Shown in pieces: positions 21,568 to 31,199 of a stretch of 61,894 bases of DNA (position 1 is its first letter; each line of letters starts with the position of its first letter). The notes below the pieces were generated by a model. It had not been told where the DNA came from. It did no database searches and saw only the letters and a list, made by a program, of their open reading frames with translations. Position numbers and translations under genes: made by a program. Source of the DNA: Marisediminitalea alba (GTDB lineage Bacteria > Pseudomonadota > Gammaproteobacteria > Enterobacterales > Alteromonadaceae); NCBI RefSeq assembly GCF_002993365.1, contig NZ_PVNP01000142.1, positions 1 through 61,894 on the forward strand, written 5' to 3'.

Positions 21568-21661
21568 TAGGCCAACTTATCCAGGGGCAGCTAAGAAAAC
21601 GGTTGCTCCCTCACCCAGCGCAGGTAGACTATTGATCTAGTTGAACCTACAGGGAACAAGA

Positions 21662-22555
21662 GTGGCATTATCAGAATTACGCGCCCGTTGGGAGCAATAC
21701 CAGCCCAATCTGGAGAAATTCGCTACAACGTTCATCACCCGCTGTAAAACGGATAATATTACTATATCCGCGGGCCACCTCGCCTACGTTACCCTGTTGT
21801 CGCTGGTGCCTTTCATCATGGTATTTTTTACCATATTGTCGGCCTTTCCGGCCTTTGCCACCGTACGCAATAAGCTCGAGCAGTTTATCTTCAGTAACTT
21901 TGTGCCCACTGCCAGTGATGTGGTGCATGAGTACATGAGCGATTTTGTGGGTAACGCTTCGCAAATGGGCGCAGTGGGGATTCTTTCGCTGCTATTTGTT
22001 GCCATCCTGCTTATTTCCAATGTGGATAAAACGCTTAATCGCATCTGGCGTACCCAGAGTGAACGGCCGATTATTTACACCTTTGCCATTTACTGGATGG
22101 TGATTACCCTCGGGCCACTGTTGATGGGAGCTAGCGTGGTGATGACGTCCTACCTGGTAGGCCTGGCCGAGTTTGCTGAAGAATATACGCCAGGACTGGG
22201 CACGTTTTTGCTCGAACTGGTGCCAAGCTTTACTGCCCTGGCAGCGTTTATCATTTTATATATGCTGGTGCCGAATCGCCGCGTCCCGGTACTTCACGCC
22301 TTAGGCGGAGCGGTGCTGGCCACCATGTTGTTTGAACTAAGCAAAAAAGGCTTTGCCTTTTACGTTACCAGCTTTCCGTCTTATCAGGTTATCTATGGCG
22401 CGTTGGCCGCACTGCCACTGCTGTTCCTGTGGATTTACCTGTCGTGGATTGTGGTGCTGGTAGGTGCCGAATTTACCTGCAGTCTGGACGAAGCCTTCCC
22501 CGAAGAGCGGGATGATAAGCCTGACAATGATGAGAGCGATATCCCGGAAGGTTAG
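21662..22555 (+). CDS. yihY: YihY/BrkB-family inner-membrane protein
   Basis: The protein has 297 residues with six membrane segments, similar throughout to E. coli YihY. This family was once proposed to be RNase BN; that role was later withdrawn and its function is unclear. Characteristic regions are SAGHLAYVTLLSLVPFIMV, FIFSNFVPTASDVVHEYM, LNRIWRT, FPSYQVIYGALAALPLLFLWIYLSW and LVGAEFTCSL. The start is GTG 21662, with AGGGAA 6 bp upstream. An in-frame TTG at 21641 is less likely. The acidic tail is typical. It follows metF by 94 bp but nothing ties the two functions together. Confidence 0.9.
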   Translation: MALSELRARWEQYQPNLEKFATTFITRCKTDNITISAGHLAYVTLLSLVPFIMVFFTILSAFPAFATVRNKLEQFIFSNFVPTASDVVHEYMSDFVGNASQMGAVGILSLLFVAILLISNVDKTLNRIWRTQSERPIIYTFAIYWMVITLGPLLMGASVVMTSYLVGLAEFAEEYTPGLGTFLLELVPSFTALAAFIILYMLVPNRRVPVLHALGGAVLATMLFELSKKGFAFYVTSFPSYQVIYGALAALPLLFLWIYLSWIVVLVGAEFTCSLDEAFPEERDDKPDNDESDIPEG

Positions 22556-22607
22556 TTTGCATCAACTGCCAGCTAATCTTCAGGGCGCACGGTTCCTGCT
22601 TTTAGCC

Positions 22608-25076
22608 CTAGGCAATTAAGCTTAGCCGGCTATCTCCGAGCAGCCATTGCCTGGCGGATGCTTCATCAATGAAGCAACGTACCTCAAACACCTCCATCAC
22701 ATGCCGGCACCATACCGCTGCCATCTTCTGTGAATACTGCCCTTCCACCAGCAACGCTATTTTTTCAAACTGTTGATACTGAGGCTCAATAGCTGCCAGT
22801 CGGGCACGGTCGATAAGATCAGACTCTCCCATCTGAAAAAAATCCGAATGCCTGAAATCAAATAATCCATAAGCAACGGGTTGCTCCCGCTCAGCCAGAC
22901 AACGCCGGAAAGCGTCTGTAAAGCGCATGGCTTTATGAATATGCCCGTTGAGCTGTAAGTGCACCAGGTTAGGATGCTGGTTATCAAATTCCACCCTCAC
23001 ATCGCCCTGCTCCTGGTGTTCGCCAAATGACTCCGGACGCGAGAACAAAAAGCCCTGGCTATAGTCTATTCCAAGCGCCAACAAACACTGTTGAACTTCA
23101 ATAGAGTGAACAAATTCAGCAATGCACTTTATTCCGCTGTTGCGACAAAAGAAGCTGAGCGCCTTGACGATCTCATAGCTCTTGGCGTCGGTGTGAATAT
23201 TCTTAATGTATTTGGCGTCGATTTTGAGGTAATCGACCTCTAAGTCGAGGATCCGCTCGAAATTAGAATGTTCGGTACCGAAGTCATCAATAGCAAGCCT
23301 GAAGCCAGCATTTTTAAGGGCTTTAAGCTGTTTCAGATGACTGTTTTTGCCTGCACTGCTAATACCCTCAAGCACTTCAAGAATTACGCGCTGAGGTGCA
23401 ATCTGATACTGCTGACACAACTCCACCAGGAAGCGCTGTAGATACTGAGCATTGAGATCAAACTCGGTAATATTCAGTGAAAAGGTATAATCATGATGAC
23501 TCATGATCTTAAACGCCTGGCGGGCTATTTGGCGGGTAATCAGCGGCAGCATGCCTGCCACTTTGGCTGCATCGATAAAGCTGTAAGGGCTTAGCACCTG
23601 GTCGTTGTAGTGAATGCGTGCCAGCGCTTCATAGTGGGTAACAATGCCCAACTGATTATCATGGATCCCCTGAAAATACGGCACAATAAGCTGCTGATTA
23701 ACCGCACTGTGAATAATATTGTTGGCTTCAACAAACAGTAAATGCTGCTGACTTTCCGCCGCAATGGCATCCTGTTCCAGTACAATACATTTTAAGTCAC
23801 CTGATTCCCGGCTCTGACGCAGTGCAGTGACACCTAACCGCAGCAGATCGGTTTTTCCCCGGGCGCCACCAAAAGACAGCGATACAAAAACGCTGATATC
23901 CGCTGTGGAGACCTGATGATGGCGAAAATGCATTCGCAGCTGATCGGCGACGGCGTAAAGGTCCACCGGTCGTTTAAACAACAAGACAAACTTACCCGGG
24001 CCGCCACCCACGTAGCAGTCGGCGTGCACCTGCTCCTTAATAATTCTGGCGGTACTGCGAATCAATTCATCGCAAACATCAAAGCCGTATGCATCATTAA
24101 GGTATCTGAGCCCATCGATACCCACTATCAACAGGCTTTTACAGCCCGGCGATTTGAGTTCTTCGGCCAGAAAGGACTTACTCGACAAACCGCTGAGCGG
24201 ATCGGTGTTGGCCAGGTATAAGTTTTCTGCCTGGGCTTTATTGAGCTCAGTTAAGTCGGTATAAATCGCAGTATAATGATGGATATGGCCGTTATCATCG
24301 CGAACCTGATTCACCGAAACCCATTGCTCTAATACAGAGCCGTCGGCATGACGGTTTTTTATCTCACCCTGCCACACGCCTTTTTTAAACACTTTAAACC
24401 AGAAGTTCCGATAGAAGGACTTATCATGTAAACCGGAGGAAAATAACTGCGGTTCAAGTCCCTGCACTTCTGCGCGGCTATAACCGAACATATCGCAAAA
24501 GGCCTGATTAACTTCAATGATTTTTAAATCGGCATCGGTTACCAGCATGGCTTCGGCTGAATTACTGAAAATCGACGACAGCATATTCAGTGATCGATCC
24601 TGCTCTACCCGCTCCAGCTCGGCAGCGATTCGATAGCCGATAATTTCAAATAAGGCGGTGATTTCGGCCACACTTTCTATAGCGGAAGTGTGCATTGCCA
24701 CTAATATCCCCAGTACATTGCCCTGCGCACTGTACAGCGGCATACCGATATACGACTCAACGCGCATATCCTTGAGTAGCTGGTCTTCAGGGTAAAGCTC
24801 CGTCACCTTACTTTGATAGCAACACACACCGGAATTGGTGACCGCTTCGCAAGGCGTATTGCTTAACTCGTAGGTAAAGTTTTCCTTGATCCGGCCAAAG
24901 GCAGATACTGCCACCGTAGAACAACGCTTAGCCCGATTGTTGGGCTGTCCGATGAAAACGAAATCACATTCGATGATTTCTGACAACGCCAGAACTAACA
25001 GTTCGAAATATTCCTGTCCGCGGGTCTGCCCCACAAAATCAGACAGCTTCTTTAATTTTGCAACTAATGCATTCAT
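22608..25076 (-). CDS. GAF-PAS-GGDEF(degenerate)-EAL protein with C-terminal SpoIIAA-like domain
   Basis: This c-di-GMP signalling protein has 822 residues. Domains in order are GAF-like (about 15-160), PAS (about 165-285), GGDEF (about 290-435), EAL (about 440-690), and a C-terminal domain (about 700-815) whose end FIDEASARQWL resembles SpoIIAA/STAS-like proteins. The cyclase motif is replaced by GGGPGKF, so synthase activity is unlikely. The phosphodiesterase site looks intact (HYEALARI, DDFG, YLKIDAKYI, GFLFSRP). It is expected to degrade c-di-GMP under control of the N-terminal sensors. No membrane segment is present. A 13-bp hairpin lies between it and the upstream lipoprotein gene on the same strand. 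Confidence 0.9.
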   Translation of the reverse strand: MNALVAKLKKLSDFVGQTRGQEYFELLVLALSEIIECDFVFIGQPNNRAKRCSTVAVSAFGRIKENFTYELSNTPCEAVTNSGVCCYQSKVTELYPEDQLLKDMRVESYIGMPLYSAQGNVLGILVAMHTSAIESVAEITALFEIIGYRIAAELERVEQDRSLNMLSSIFSNSAEAMLVTDADLKIIEVNQAFCDMFGYSRAEVQGLEPQLFSSGLHDKSFYRNFWFKVFKKGVWQGEIKNRHADGSVLEQWVSVNQVRDDNGHIHHYTAIYTDLTELNKAQAENLYLANTDPLSGLSSKSFLAEELKSPGCKSLLIVGIDGLRYLNDAYGFDVCDELIRSTARIIKEQVHADCYVGGGPGKFVLLFKRPVDLYAVADQLRMHFRHHQVSTADISVFVSLSFGGARGKTDLLRLGVTALRQSRESGDLKCIVLEQDAIAAESQQHLLFVEANNIIHSAVNQQLIVPYFQGIHDNQLGIVTHYEALARIHYNDQVLSPYSFIDAAKVAGMLPLITRQIARQAFKIMSHHDYTFSLNITEFDLNAQYLQRFLVELCQQYQIAPQRVILEVLEGISSAGKNSHLKQLKALKNAGFRLAIDDFGTEHSNFERILDLEVDYLKIDAKYIKNIHTDAKSYEIVKALSFFCRNSGIKCIAEFVHSIEVQQCLLALGIDYSQGFLFSRPESFGEHQEQGDVRVEFDNQHPNLVHLQLNGHIHKAMRFTDAFRRCLAEREQPVAYGLFDFRHSDFFQMGESDLIDRARLAAIEPQYQQFEKIALLVEGQYSQKMAAVWCRHVMEVFEVRCFIDEASARQWLLGDSRLSLIA

Positions 25077-25154
25077 CGCAGTTTATCACTACCACCTCTA
25101 CTCTCACTGGTGGTAATCATGCATAAGATGTCTGGCAGGGATATTGATTGAGAA

Positions 25155-25184
25155 CAATTCTTACTACTTATGTAGTAAGAATTG
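25155..25184. repeat. Perfect 13-bp hairpin between lipoprotein and GGDEF/EAL genes
   Basis: CAATTCTTACTAC and GTAGTAAGAATTG pair perfectly around TTAT. There is no clear U-tract on the minus strand, so it may be a weak terminator for the DUF2959 gene, an mRNA stability element, or an operator. Confidence 0.6.
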
Positions 25185-25208
25185 CGATGAAAGGTCGACT
25201 AAGTTGGG

Positions 25209-25859
25209 TTAAACGCCATTCATATCGGCGATAAAGCTATTGGACTGAGCAATAGCGCTTTGCATATCAGTTAGCAGGGTTTTAACGTCACGCTCGATAT
25301 TATTAAGTTCCCCTTGCAGCGCACCAATGGCACTGGCATTCAGGTTATGTTTGAGAAACAGCACATTATCCTGCAGCGTACTTAATACCGGCTCCATACT
25401 GCTCTCGACTTTACGCATCGCGCGTACCATCTTGTTGTATTTGAGCCGGGTTTCAGACAGCGTTTGTTTACTGGTGCGTTTCAGACTGGCGTTGCTATAC
25501 TCTTCGAGTTCAGCTTCCCATTCATCAAACAGCGCATCTGCCACACTTTCGATTTTATCAATGCGATTAGTTACGTCCTCTGCAGCAGCCTGACTGGCTT
25601 CGTACTGGTCGTTAAGAGACTGATACGCTTCTTCCAGATCGCCGCCATCAAACTGGATAAGAGCCGAAAACTCTTCAAGCGCAGAGGTAAATTGCTCTTC
25701 AGCCTCTTGCTGGGATTCACGGGCATCTTCTACCCGGTCGACCAGAATCTCACGCTTTTCTACCCCCACCTTCTCCCAGGCGGCATAATAGGCACTCTGG
25801 CAAGCCGTCAAAGAGCCTAGTAACAGCGCAACCAGGCTGGCTTTCAATAACCTGTTCAT
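25209..25859 (-). CDS. DUF2959-family lipoprotein
   Basis: The protein has 216 residues. The lipoprotein signal peptide has lipobox LTAC, with Cys at about residue 20, so the protein is lipid-anchored and probably faces the periplasm. The rest is almost all charged alpha-helix with heptad patterns (RVEDARESQQEAEEQFTSAL, AEDVTNRIDKIESVADALF), a long coiled coil typical of the DUF2959 family found in marine gammaproteobacteria. Function is unknown. It starts 2 bp after the stop of the small membrane-protein gene, so the two are translationally coupled and may act together in the envelope. Confidence 0.85.
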   Translation of the reverse strand: MNRLLKASLVALLLGSLTACQSAYYAAWEKVGVEKREILVDRVEDARESQQEAEEQFTSALEEFSALIQFDGGDLEEAYQSLNDQYEASQAAAEDVTNRIDKIESVADALFDEWEAELEEYSNASLKRTSKQTLSETRLKYNKMVRAMRKVESSMEPVLSTLQDNVLFLKHNLNASAIGALQGELNNIERDVKTLLTDMQSAIAQSNSFIADMNGV

Positions 25860-25861
25860 GT

Positions 25862-26095
25862 TTAATCAACACCTCTGAACCTGGCCGCGTCGATAATAGC
25901 CCACAAGTGAAAGATTGCGCCGACAAACCACATAAAGAATAAAATGACCGTGGCGCCCAGTGCATAACTTACTGCAGTCACCACAAAGAAGAATAAGGCC
26001 GCCATAATCCGGCCCTGAACCAGTTGCCCTAAACCAGGAATAAAGAAACTACAAATCGCGGCAATTACGTTGCCGCCAGAACCTTGTCCAGCCAT
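25862..26095 (-). CDS. Small membrane protein (77 aa), TM2-like
   Basis: The protein has 77 residues with two or three membrane segments. The stretch SFFIPGLGQLVQGR is the Gly/Pro-rich turn seen in TM2 and related small membrane proteins, and the C-terminus WAIIDAARFRGVD is conserved in the same group. It begins at ATG 26095, divergent from the proline iminopeptidase gene. It is directly upstream of, and coupled to, the DUF2959 lipoprotein gene. Confidence 0.75.
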   Translation of the reverse strand: MAGQGSGGNVIAAICSFFIPGLGQLVQGRIMAALFFFVVTAVSYALGATVILFFMWFVGAIFHLWAIIDAARFRGVD

Positions 26096-26192
26096 GATAA
26101 CTCCGGTTAAATACTCTTTTACTGTTTAAACTAAATGAATTAGGGTTGAGATACAATCATTTCACCTTTCTGATTTGTAAGAGAACTTGTCT

Positions 26193-27134
26193 ATGTCCGG
26201 CGTATGCTATCAACATGGTTTACTTTCCGGCAGTGATGGCCATCGGGTTTACTATGAGCTAAGTGGCAATCCGAACGGCGAGCCTGTGCTGGTTATCCAT
26301 GGCGGGCCCGGCGCCGGATTAGGCACTCGTTATACTCATTTTTTTGATCTCAGTGCCTATCATGTTATCGGCTTTGAGCAGCGCGGCTGCGGGCGTTCTC
26401 AACCCTACCTGTCGCTGAGTCATAACACCACCCAGGATTTACTTACCGACATAACCCGGCTACGCGAACATCTCAGTATCACCCGCTGGCTTATGTTCGG
26501 CGGTTCCTGGGGCACTACCCTGGCCTTGCTTGCGGCAGTCCGCGAGCCTGAAACAGTGAGCGGGCTTATTCTGCGTGGGATTTTTTTGGCGCGGGAAGAA
26601 GATTTTAAATGGTTTCTGGCCCCTGATGGCGGAGCAGCGCAAATTTACCCGGATGCTTATCAGCGCTTTATTGAAGAAATTGAAAACCCCACCAGTTTTA
26701 CCGCTGTTCTGGCCCATTACAGCAAGGTGTTTTCAGGAGCGGATGAGCGCCGGCGTCACCAGGCGGCTATCCGCTGGTACCAATGGGAGGAAGCGATTGC
26801 CAGGGTGCATTCACCGGGCGAGCAGGTGCAACCTGAGTCTGCCCACCCATTGATGCTGAGCCTGGCAGTACTGGAATGGCACTACATCACCAACCGCTGC
26901 TTTATCAGCGAAAATGAAATTCTTCAGCAGGCGCATCGCCTGGCCGGCATTCCCGGCAGGATAATTCACGGCCGCTGTGATACGGTTTGCAAACCTCAGG
27001 GCGCCTATGCCTTGCATCAGCGATGGCCAGACAGTAAGTTACTGCTGATTGACGGCGCAGGCCACAGCAGTGCTGAACCAGCAATTGCTATGGCACTGCG
27101 CGAGGCAACCCATCAATTTATTTTAAAGCGCTAG
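26193..27134 (+). CDS. pip: Proline iminopeptidase (alpha/beta hydrolase)
   Basis: Pip releases N-terminal proline from peptides in the cytoplasm. The protein has 313 residues of the S33 family. The oxyanion region is HGGPGAG, nucleophile Ser in [11 protein letters not shown] (about 110), catalytic Asp in HGRCD, and His in GAGHSS. The family features [12 protein letters not shown] and WYQWEEA are present. The start is ATG 26193 (MSGVCYQHG). A TTG two codons earlier is unlikely. The stop is 7 bp before dtd, so the two are co-transcribed. Confidence 0.93.
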   Translation: MSGVCYQHGLLSGSDGHRVYYELSGNPNGEPVLVIHGGPGAGLGTRYTHFFDLSAYHVIGFEQRGCGRSQPYLSLSHNTTQDLLTDITRLREHLSITRWLMFGGSWGTTLALLAAVREPETVSGLILRGIFLAREEDFKWFLAPDGGAAQIYPDAYQRFIEEIENPTSFTAVLAHYSKVFSGADERRRHQAAIRWYQWEEAIARVHSPGEQVQPESAHPLMLSLAVLEWHYITNRCFISENEILQQAHRLAGIPGRIIHGRCDTVCKPQGAYALHQRWPDSKLLLIDGAGHSSAEPAIAMALREATHQFILKR

Positions 27135-27141
27135 CACATCT

Positions 27142-27579
27142 ATGATTGGACTCATTCAACGCGTAAACGAAGCCTGCGTGACCGTAGCGGGCGAAACAGT
27201 GGGCGAGATTGGCCCGGGGATCCTCATCCTGTTGGGTGTGGAAAAAAATGACACCCAGGCTGAAGTGGAAAAGCTCGCCACGAAGTTAACAAATTACCGT
27301 ATCTTCAGTGATGAAGATGGCAAGATGAATCTGAATATCAGGCAAACTGGCGGCGCCGTATTGGTCGTATCGCAGTTTACTCTGGTAGCCGACACCCGCA
27401 AAGGTAACCGGCCAGGCTTTTCTCGCGGTGCCACACCAGAGTTAGGCAACGCCTTGTATGAAGCGTTTATCCAGCGGTTACAAACCATGGATATTCCGGT
27501 TGCCAGTGGGCAGTTTGGCGCCGACATGCAGGTTCAGTTAATCAATAATGGTCCGGTCACCTTCCATCTACAGGTATAA
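27142..27579 (+). CDS. dtd: D-aminoacyl-tRNA deacylase
   Basis: Dtd hydrolyses D-amino acids (and glycine) mischarged on tRNA. The protein has 145 residues, as usual. The active-site signature SQFTL with its catalytic Thr, and the Gly-cisPro motif in [11 protein letters not shown], are both present. The N-terminus [15 protein letters not shown] is typical. It is coupled to pip upstream (7 bp gap), a pairing also seen in other gammaproteobacteria. Confidence 0.96.
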   Translation: MIGLIQRVNEACVTVAGETVGEIGPGILILLGVEKNDTQAEVEKLATKLTNYRIFSDEDGKMNLNIRQTGGAVLVVSQFTLVADTRKGNRPGFSRGATPELGNALYEAFIQRLQTMDIPVASGQFGADMQVQLINNGPVTFHLQV

Positions 27580-27654
27580 TTTTCCGGTTCGCCTCTTGCT
27601 GTTGGTAGAGCCTTAAGATTTAATGTGGGCCCTAATTTAATTTGAGGTAAGGCT

Positions 27655-28563
27655 GTGTTCAAAATAGTCACACCGCAAACCGATGATGCTTTGGCGGCTT
27701 ATTATCATTTCCGCTGGCAGTATTTGCGCCAGCCATGGAATTTCCCTCCGGGCTCAGAAAGAGACGAGTACGAGCAAGTCAGCGAACACCGCATGGTGGT
27801 GAATAATGACGGCGATATTATTGCCTGTGGCCGGGTGCATTTAAACACCGCCGAAGAAGCGCAAATCCGTCATATCGCAGTACACAGCGATTACCAGCGC
27901 CGGGGGCTCGGCCAGTTTATGCTTAACGCACTGGAAGCAGTAGCCCGAGAACTAGGTGCCATTCGTGCTGTTACCAACAGCCGGGAGATATCCATTGATT
28001 TCTTTCAGGCCTGTGGCTTTAAAGTAGAGCGGGAGGCGCCTAATGAACTGGGCCTGCTGAAACGCCAGCAAATGGTGAAGAAGCTGGACGACTTTTCCTT
28101 ACTGGTGTTACACCCCGAATGGTGCCAGGAACTGCAAAATACCTGGACCGAAACCATCCCGATTACTGAGCATATGGGCATCAAGCTGCATCAGTATACC
28201 GGCAAAACGCTGGAAACCCGGGCCTCGCTAAATAAAAATATCAACATCCACGGCACTATGTTTGCCGGCAGTATTTTCTCGCTGGCCACTTTAACCGGCT
28301 GGGGGATGATTTTTCTACAGCTCAAAAATAAAGGTCTGGATGGCGACATCGTGCTTGGCGATGGCAATATCCACTACCATAAACCCATCACTATGAAGCC
28401 CCGCGCAGTGTGTAATATTGAACGCCTTAAAGGCAAATTCACCCTGTTGGAAAAAGGTAAGAAATGCCGTCTGGAGCTGGAAGTTGAAGTGCTGGACGAT
28501 ACTCAGCCGGTGGCAGAGTTTCACGGTATTTACTGGGTATTGCCCAAAAAGGAGGACAAATGA
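27655..28563 (+). CDS. yiiD: GNAT acetyltransferase-thioesterase fusion (YiiD-like)
   Basis: The protein has 302 residues in two domains. The GNAT fold occupies about 1-145, with the acetyl-CoA loop [18 protein letters not shown] hotdog thioesterase-like domain occupies about 155-300 ([23 protein letters not shown]). The architecture matches E. coli YiiD. Substrates are unknown. The start is GTG 27655 with GAGGTAAG 5 bp upstream. The last codon overlaps the purT ATG by 4 bp, so translation is coupled to a purine-synthesis gene. It follows dtd by 75 bp. Confidence 0.88.
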   Translation: MFKIVTPQTDDALAAYYHFRWQYLRQPWNFPPGSERDEYEQVSEHRMVVNNDGDIIACGRVHLNTAEEAQIRHIAVHSDYQRRGLGQFMLNALEAVARELGAIRAVTNSREISIDFFQACGFKVEREAPNELGLLKRQQMVKKLDDFSLLVLHPEWCQELQNTWTETIPITEHMGIKLHQYTGKTLETRASLNKNINIHGTMFAGSIFSLATLTGWGMIFLQLKNKGLDGDIVLGDGNIHYHKPITMKPRAVCNIERLKGKFTLLEKGKKCRLELEVEVLDDTQPVAEFHGIYWVLPKKEDK

Positions 28564-29750
28564 CAACACTAAGTACGCCTTTTACACCTCAGGCTAAAAA
28601 GGTGCTGCTACTGGGTAGTGGTGAGCTGGGTAAAGAAGTGGTGATAGAATGCCAGCGTCTGGGCTGCGAAGTGATTGCCTGTGACAGCTACGCCAACGCT
28701 CCGGCCATGCAGGTAGCCGATCGCAGCTATCAGTTTTCCATGTTGGATGCCAAAGCACTGCGTGAGGTAGTAGAGAAAGAAGCGCCGGATCTGATCGTGC
28801 CAGAGGTAGAGGCCATCGCTACCGCTGAGCTGGTTGAACTCGAAAAAGAAGGCTTTACTGTAGTGCCAAGCGCTAATGCGGTTAATCTCACTATGAACCG
28901 CGAGGGCATTCGCACCCTGGCCGCAGAAACATTAGCCCTGCCGACGTCGGCGTACCGCTTCGCCAGCGATAAGGCACAATTTGTCGCAGCAATAGAGGCC
29001 ATCGGCTATCCCTGCTTTGTAAAGCCTATTATGAGCTCCTCAGGCAAAGGACAGAGTCGACTAACCGGCCCTGACGATATTGAACACGCCTGGCAGTATG
29101 CACAGGAAGGTGGCCGAGCCGGAGCGGGCAAAGTGATCGTTGAAGGACATGTGGATTTTGACTACGAAATTACCTTGCTGACCGTGCGCACGCGGCAAGG
29201 CGTAACATTCTGCCCGCCCATTGGCCATATACAAAAAGACGGCGATTACCAGTATTCCTGGCAACCCACCGCGATGAGTGACGCTGCTCTGTCTGGAGCC
29301 CAACAAATAGCGGATAAAATTACCGGGGCACTGGGTGGCTATGGCTTATTTGGCGTAGAACTGTTTGTCTGTGGTGAGGAGGTGATTTTCAGTGAGGTTT
29401 CCCCGCGCCCACACGATACCGGCATGGTCACACTGATTTCGCAGAATCTGTCAGAGTTTGCTTTACACAGCCGGGCGATTCTGGGCTTACCCATACCAAA
29501 TGTCAGCTGTTATGGCCCGAGCGCTTCAGCGGTCATCCTGGGCTTTGGTGAGGGCAACCGCATTAGTTTTAGCAATCTGGATAAGGCTCTCAGTCAGCCG
29601 ATGACTGATTTACGCCTGTTCGGCAAGCCCACCATCAACGGTAAGCGCCGTTTAGGTGTAGCACTGGCTCGTGGCGAGACCATTGAGTCTGCCGTTGCCA
29701 CGGCCCGTGAAGCAGCTGATCTGGTGAATATCACCATCGCTAAAGACTAA
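28560..29750 (+). CDS. purT: Formate-dependent phosphoribosylglycinamide formyltransferase
   Basis: PurT is an ATP-grasp enzyme that formylates GAR with formate and ATP in purine synthesis, a folate-independent alternative to PurN. The protein has 396 residues. The N-terminal fold has [20 protein letters not shown]. The ATP-grasp core has [32 protein letters not shown] and [15 protein letters not shown]. The start overlaps the YiiD-like gene by 4 bp. A bidirectional terminator separates it from the convergent rpoH. Confidence 0.97.
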   Translation: MTTLSTPFTPQAKKVLLLGSGELGKEVVIECQRLGCEVIACDSYANAPAMQVADRSYQFSMLDAKALREVVEKEAPDLIVPEVEAIATAELVELEKEGFTVVPSANAVNLTMNREGIRTLAAETLALPTSAYRFASDKAQFVAAIEAIGYPCFVKPIMSSSGKGQSRLTGPDDIEHAWQYAQEGGRAGAGKVIVEGHVDFDYEITLLTVRTRQGVTFCPPIGHIQKDGDYQYSWQPTAMSDAALSGAQQIADKITGALGGYGLFGVELFVCGEEVIFSEVSPRPHDTGMVTLISQNLSEFALHSRAILGLPIPNVSCYGPSASAVILGFGEGNRISFSNLDKALSQPMTDLRLFGKPTINGKRRLGVALARGETIESAVATAREAADLVNITIAKD

Positions 29751-29778
29751 CCAACGCTGATAAGAAACCTGCACAAAC

Positions 29779-29806
29779 AAAAAAGCGCCTACAAGGGCGC
29801 TTTTTT
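29779..29806. terminator. Bidirectional terminator between purT and rpoH
   Basis: The stem AAAAAAGCGCC / GGCGCTTTTTT has a 6-nt loop, with A-run and T-run on opposite sides. It serves both convergent genes. Confidence 0.92.
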
Positions 29807-29826
29807 GTTTTTTAGAAGAGAGACTG

Positions 29827-30693
29827 TTAGCCTGCCATGGCAGCCTGCAGTTTCTTCATTGCATTCTTTTCAATCTGACGGACTCGCTCTGCTGATACCT
29901 GGTATTTATCTGCCAGATCCTGCAGGGTGGTTTTATCGTCCGCTAACCAGCGCGTTTCGATAATATCCTGACTTCTATCGTCCAGGGTTTTCATGGCTGA
30001 GTATAAACGCTTAGTCGCGTTGGCATCCCAGTCGTCATTGATTACGGTGGACTCGACGTCTTCTGATTTATCTTCCAGATACTGAACCGGGGCAAAGCTG
30101 CCGTTTTCATCGTCATCAGCACTCAAATCAAAAGCCTGATCCTGGGAGCTCATCCGCGCTTCCATTTGCAGCACTTCTTTCGTACTGACACCCAGTTCAT
30201 TCGCCACGGTTTGCACTTCTTCGTGACTGAACCAGCCCAAACGCTTCTTCGCTTTGCGCAAATTAAAGAACAACTTACGCTGGGCTTTAGTGGTCGCCAC
30301 TTTAACGATACGCCAGTTTTTCAGTACAAATTCGTGAATCTCGGCTTTAATCCAATGCACGGCAAAAGAAACCAGGCGCACACCCACTGACGGGTCGAAA
30401 CGCTTTACCGCTTTCATTAAGCCAATATTGCCTTCCTGAATAAGGTCTGCCTGAGGCAATCCGTATCCTGAATAAGACTTAGCAATATGCACAACAAAAC
30501 GAAGGTGAGACATTACCAGCTTACGTGCCGCATCGATATCTTCATCTTCACGCAGACGTAGCGCCAGTTCGCGCTCTTCGTCAGCGGATAGCATGTCAAT
30601 CGTGCTGACAGCCTGAATGTAACCTTCAATACTTCCATTGTGTGGAACAGACAGGGCCATTGATTGTAAGTTTTTACTTGTACCCACGCTCAT
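29827..30693 (-). CDS. rpoH: Heat-shock sigma factor sigma-32
   Basis: RpoH directs RNA polymerase to heat-shock promoters. The protein has 288 residues. Region 2 contains [19 protein letters not shown] and [14 protein letters not shown]. The RpoH box [16 protein letters not shown], diagnostic of sigma-32, is intact. Region 4 ends [18 protein letters not shown]. The start is ATG 30693 with GAGG 5 bp upstream. An in-frame GTG two codons earlier overlaps that site. In E. coli rpoH directly follows ftsX. Here acpH and two EAL-HDOD genes lie in between. The 5' region folds weakly by eye, and thermosensor function cannot be judged. Confidence 0.97.
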   Translation of the reverse strand: MSVGTSKNLQSMALSVPHNGSIEGYIQAVSTIDMLSADEERELALRLREDEDIDAARKLVMSHLRFVVHIAKSYSGYGLPQADLIQEGNIGLMKAVKRFDPSVGVRLVSFAVHWIKAEIHEFVLKNWRIVKVATTKAQRKLFFNLRKAKKRLGWFSHEEVQTVANELGVSTKEVLQMEARMSSQDQAFDLSADDDENGSFAPVQYLEDKSEDVESTVINDDWDANATKRLYSAMKTLDDRSQDIIETRWLADDKTTLQDLADKYQVSAERVRQIEKNAMKKLQAAMAG

Positions 30694-31199
30694 AGTCACC
30701 TCAAAAAAATCCTGTTTACTTCACTTAATCTGATAACAAAAATGCTCATTGGCGAAGCTTAGGTTGATAGCAATTTCGCGGCCCTCAGGCGGCGACGCAC
30801 CAACCAATCAAAAACGAAATATAGGGGTTAATACCATACTTATCAAGACCCCGATATCATAAAAAAGTTCAAATTTTTACGTCTGCGATAGCTAACCGGA
30901 TGAAGAGTGTAGAAAAACCACTTTTTCAGCGCAATAATTAACCGCCACCATCATGTAACTTTTTGTTACTGCCACACGCACAGCGGCTTCTATTAGCAGA
31001 TGACCGCCTTCTGTGGGCAGCGCTTTCAGAGAAAAGCCTTAATTGACCACCTGCTACCGGTGAATAACACTATCAACTATGCAAAATTTGCATTGGGCAG
31101 GTGATAATGAATGCTATTCGACGTATATTACCTCTATTGGACAGAACAAGATCAATAAACGCAAATGAATTGCGCTGAACTGCATGATATGGGGATCGG
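30694..31199. other. 506-bp divergent intergenic region (rpoH / EAL-HDOD gene)
   Basis: It contains promoters for rpoH (minus) and the first EAL-HDOD gene (plus), neither identified with confidence. A short inverted repeat GGGGT/ACCCC (30824-30852) lies 131 bp upstream of rpoH. No ORF or RNA gene is supported. Confidence 0.45.
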
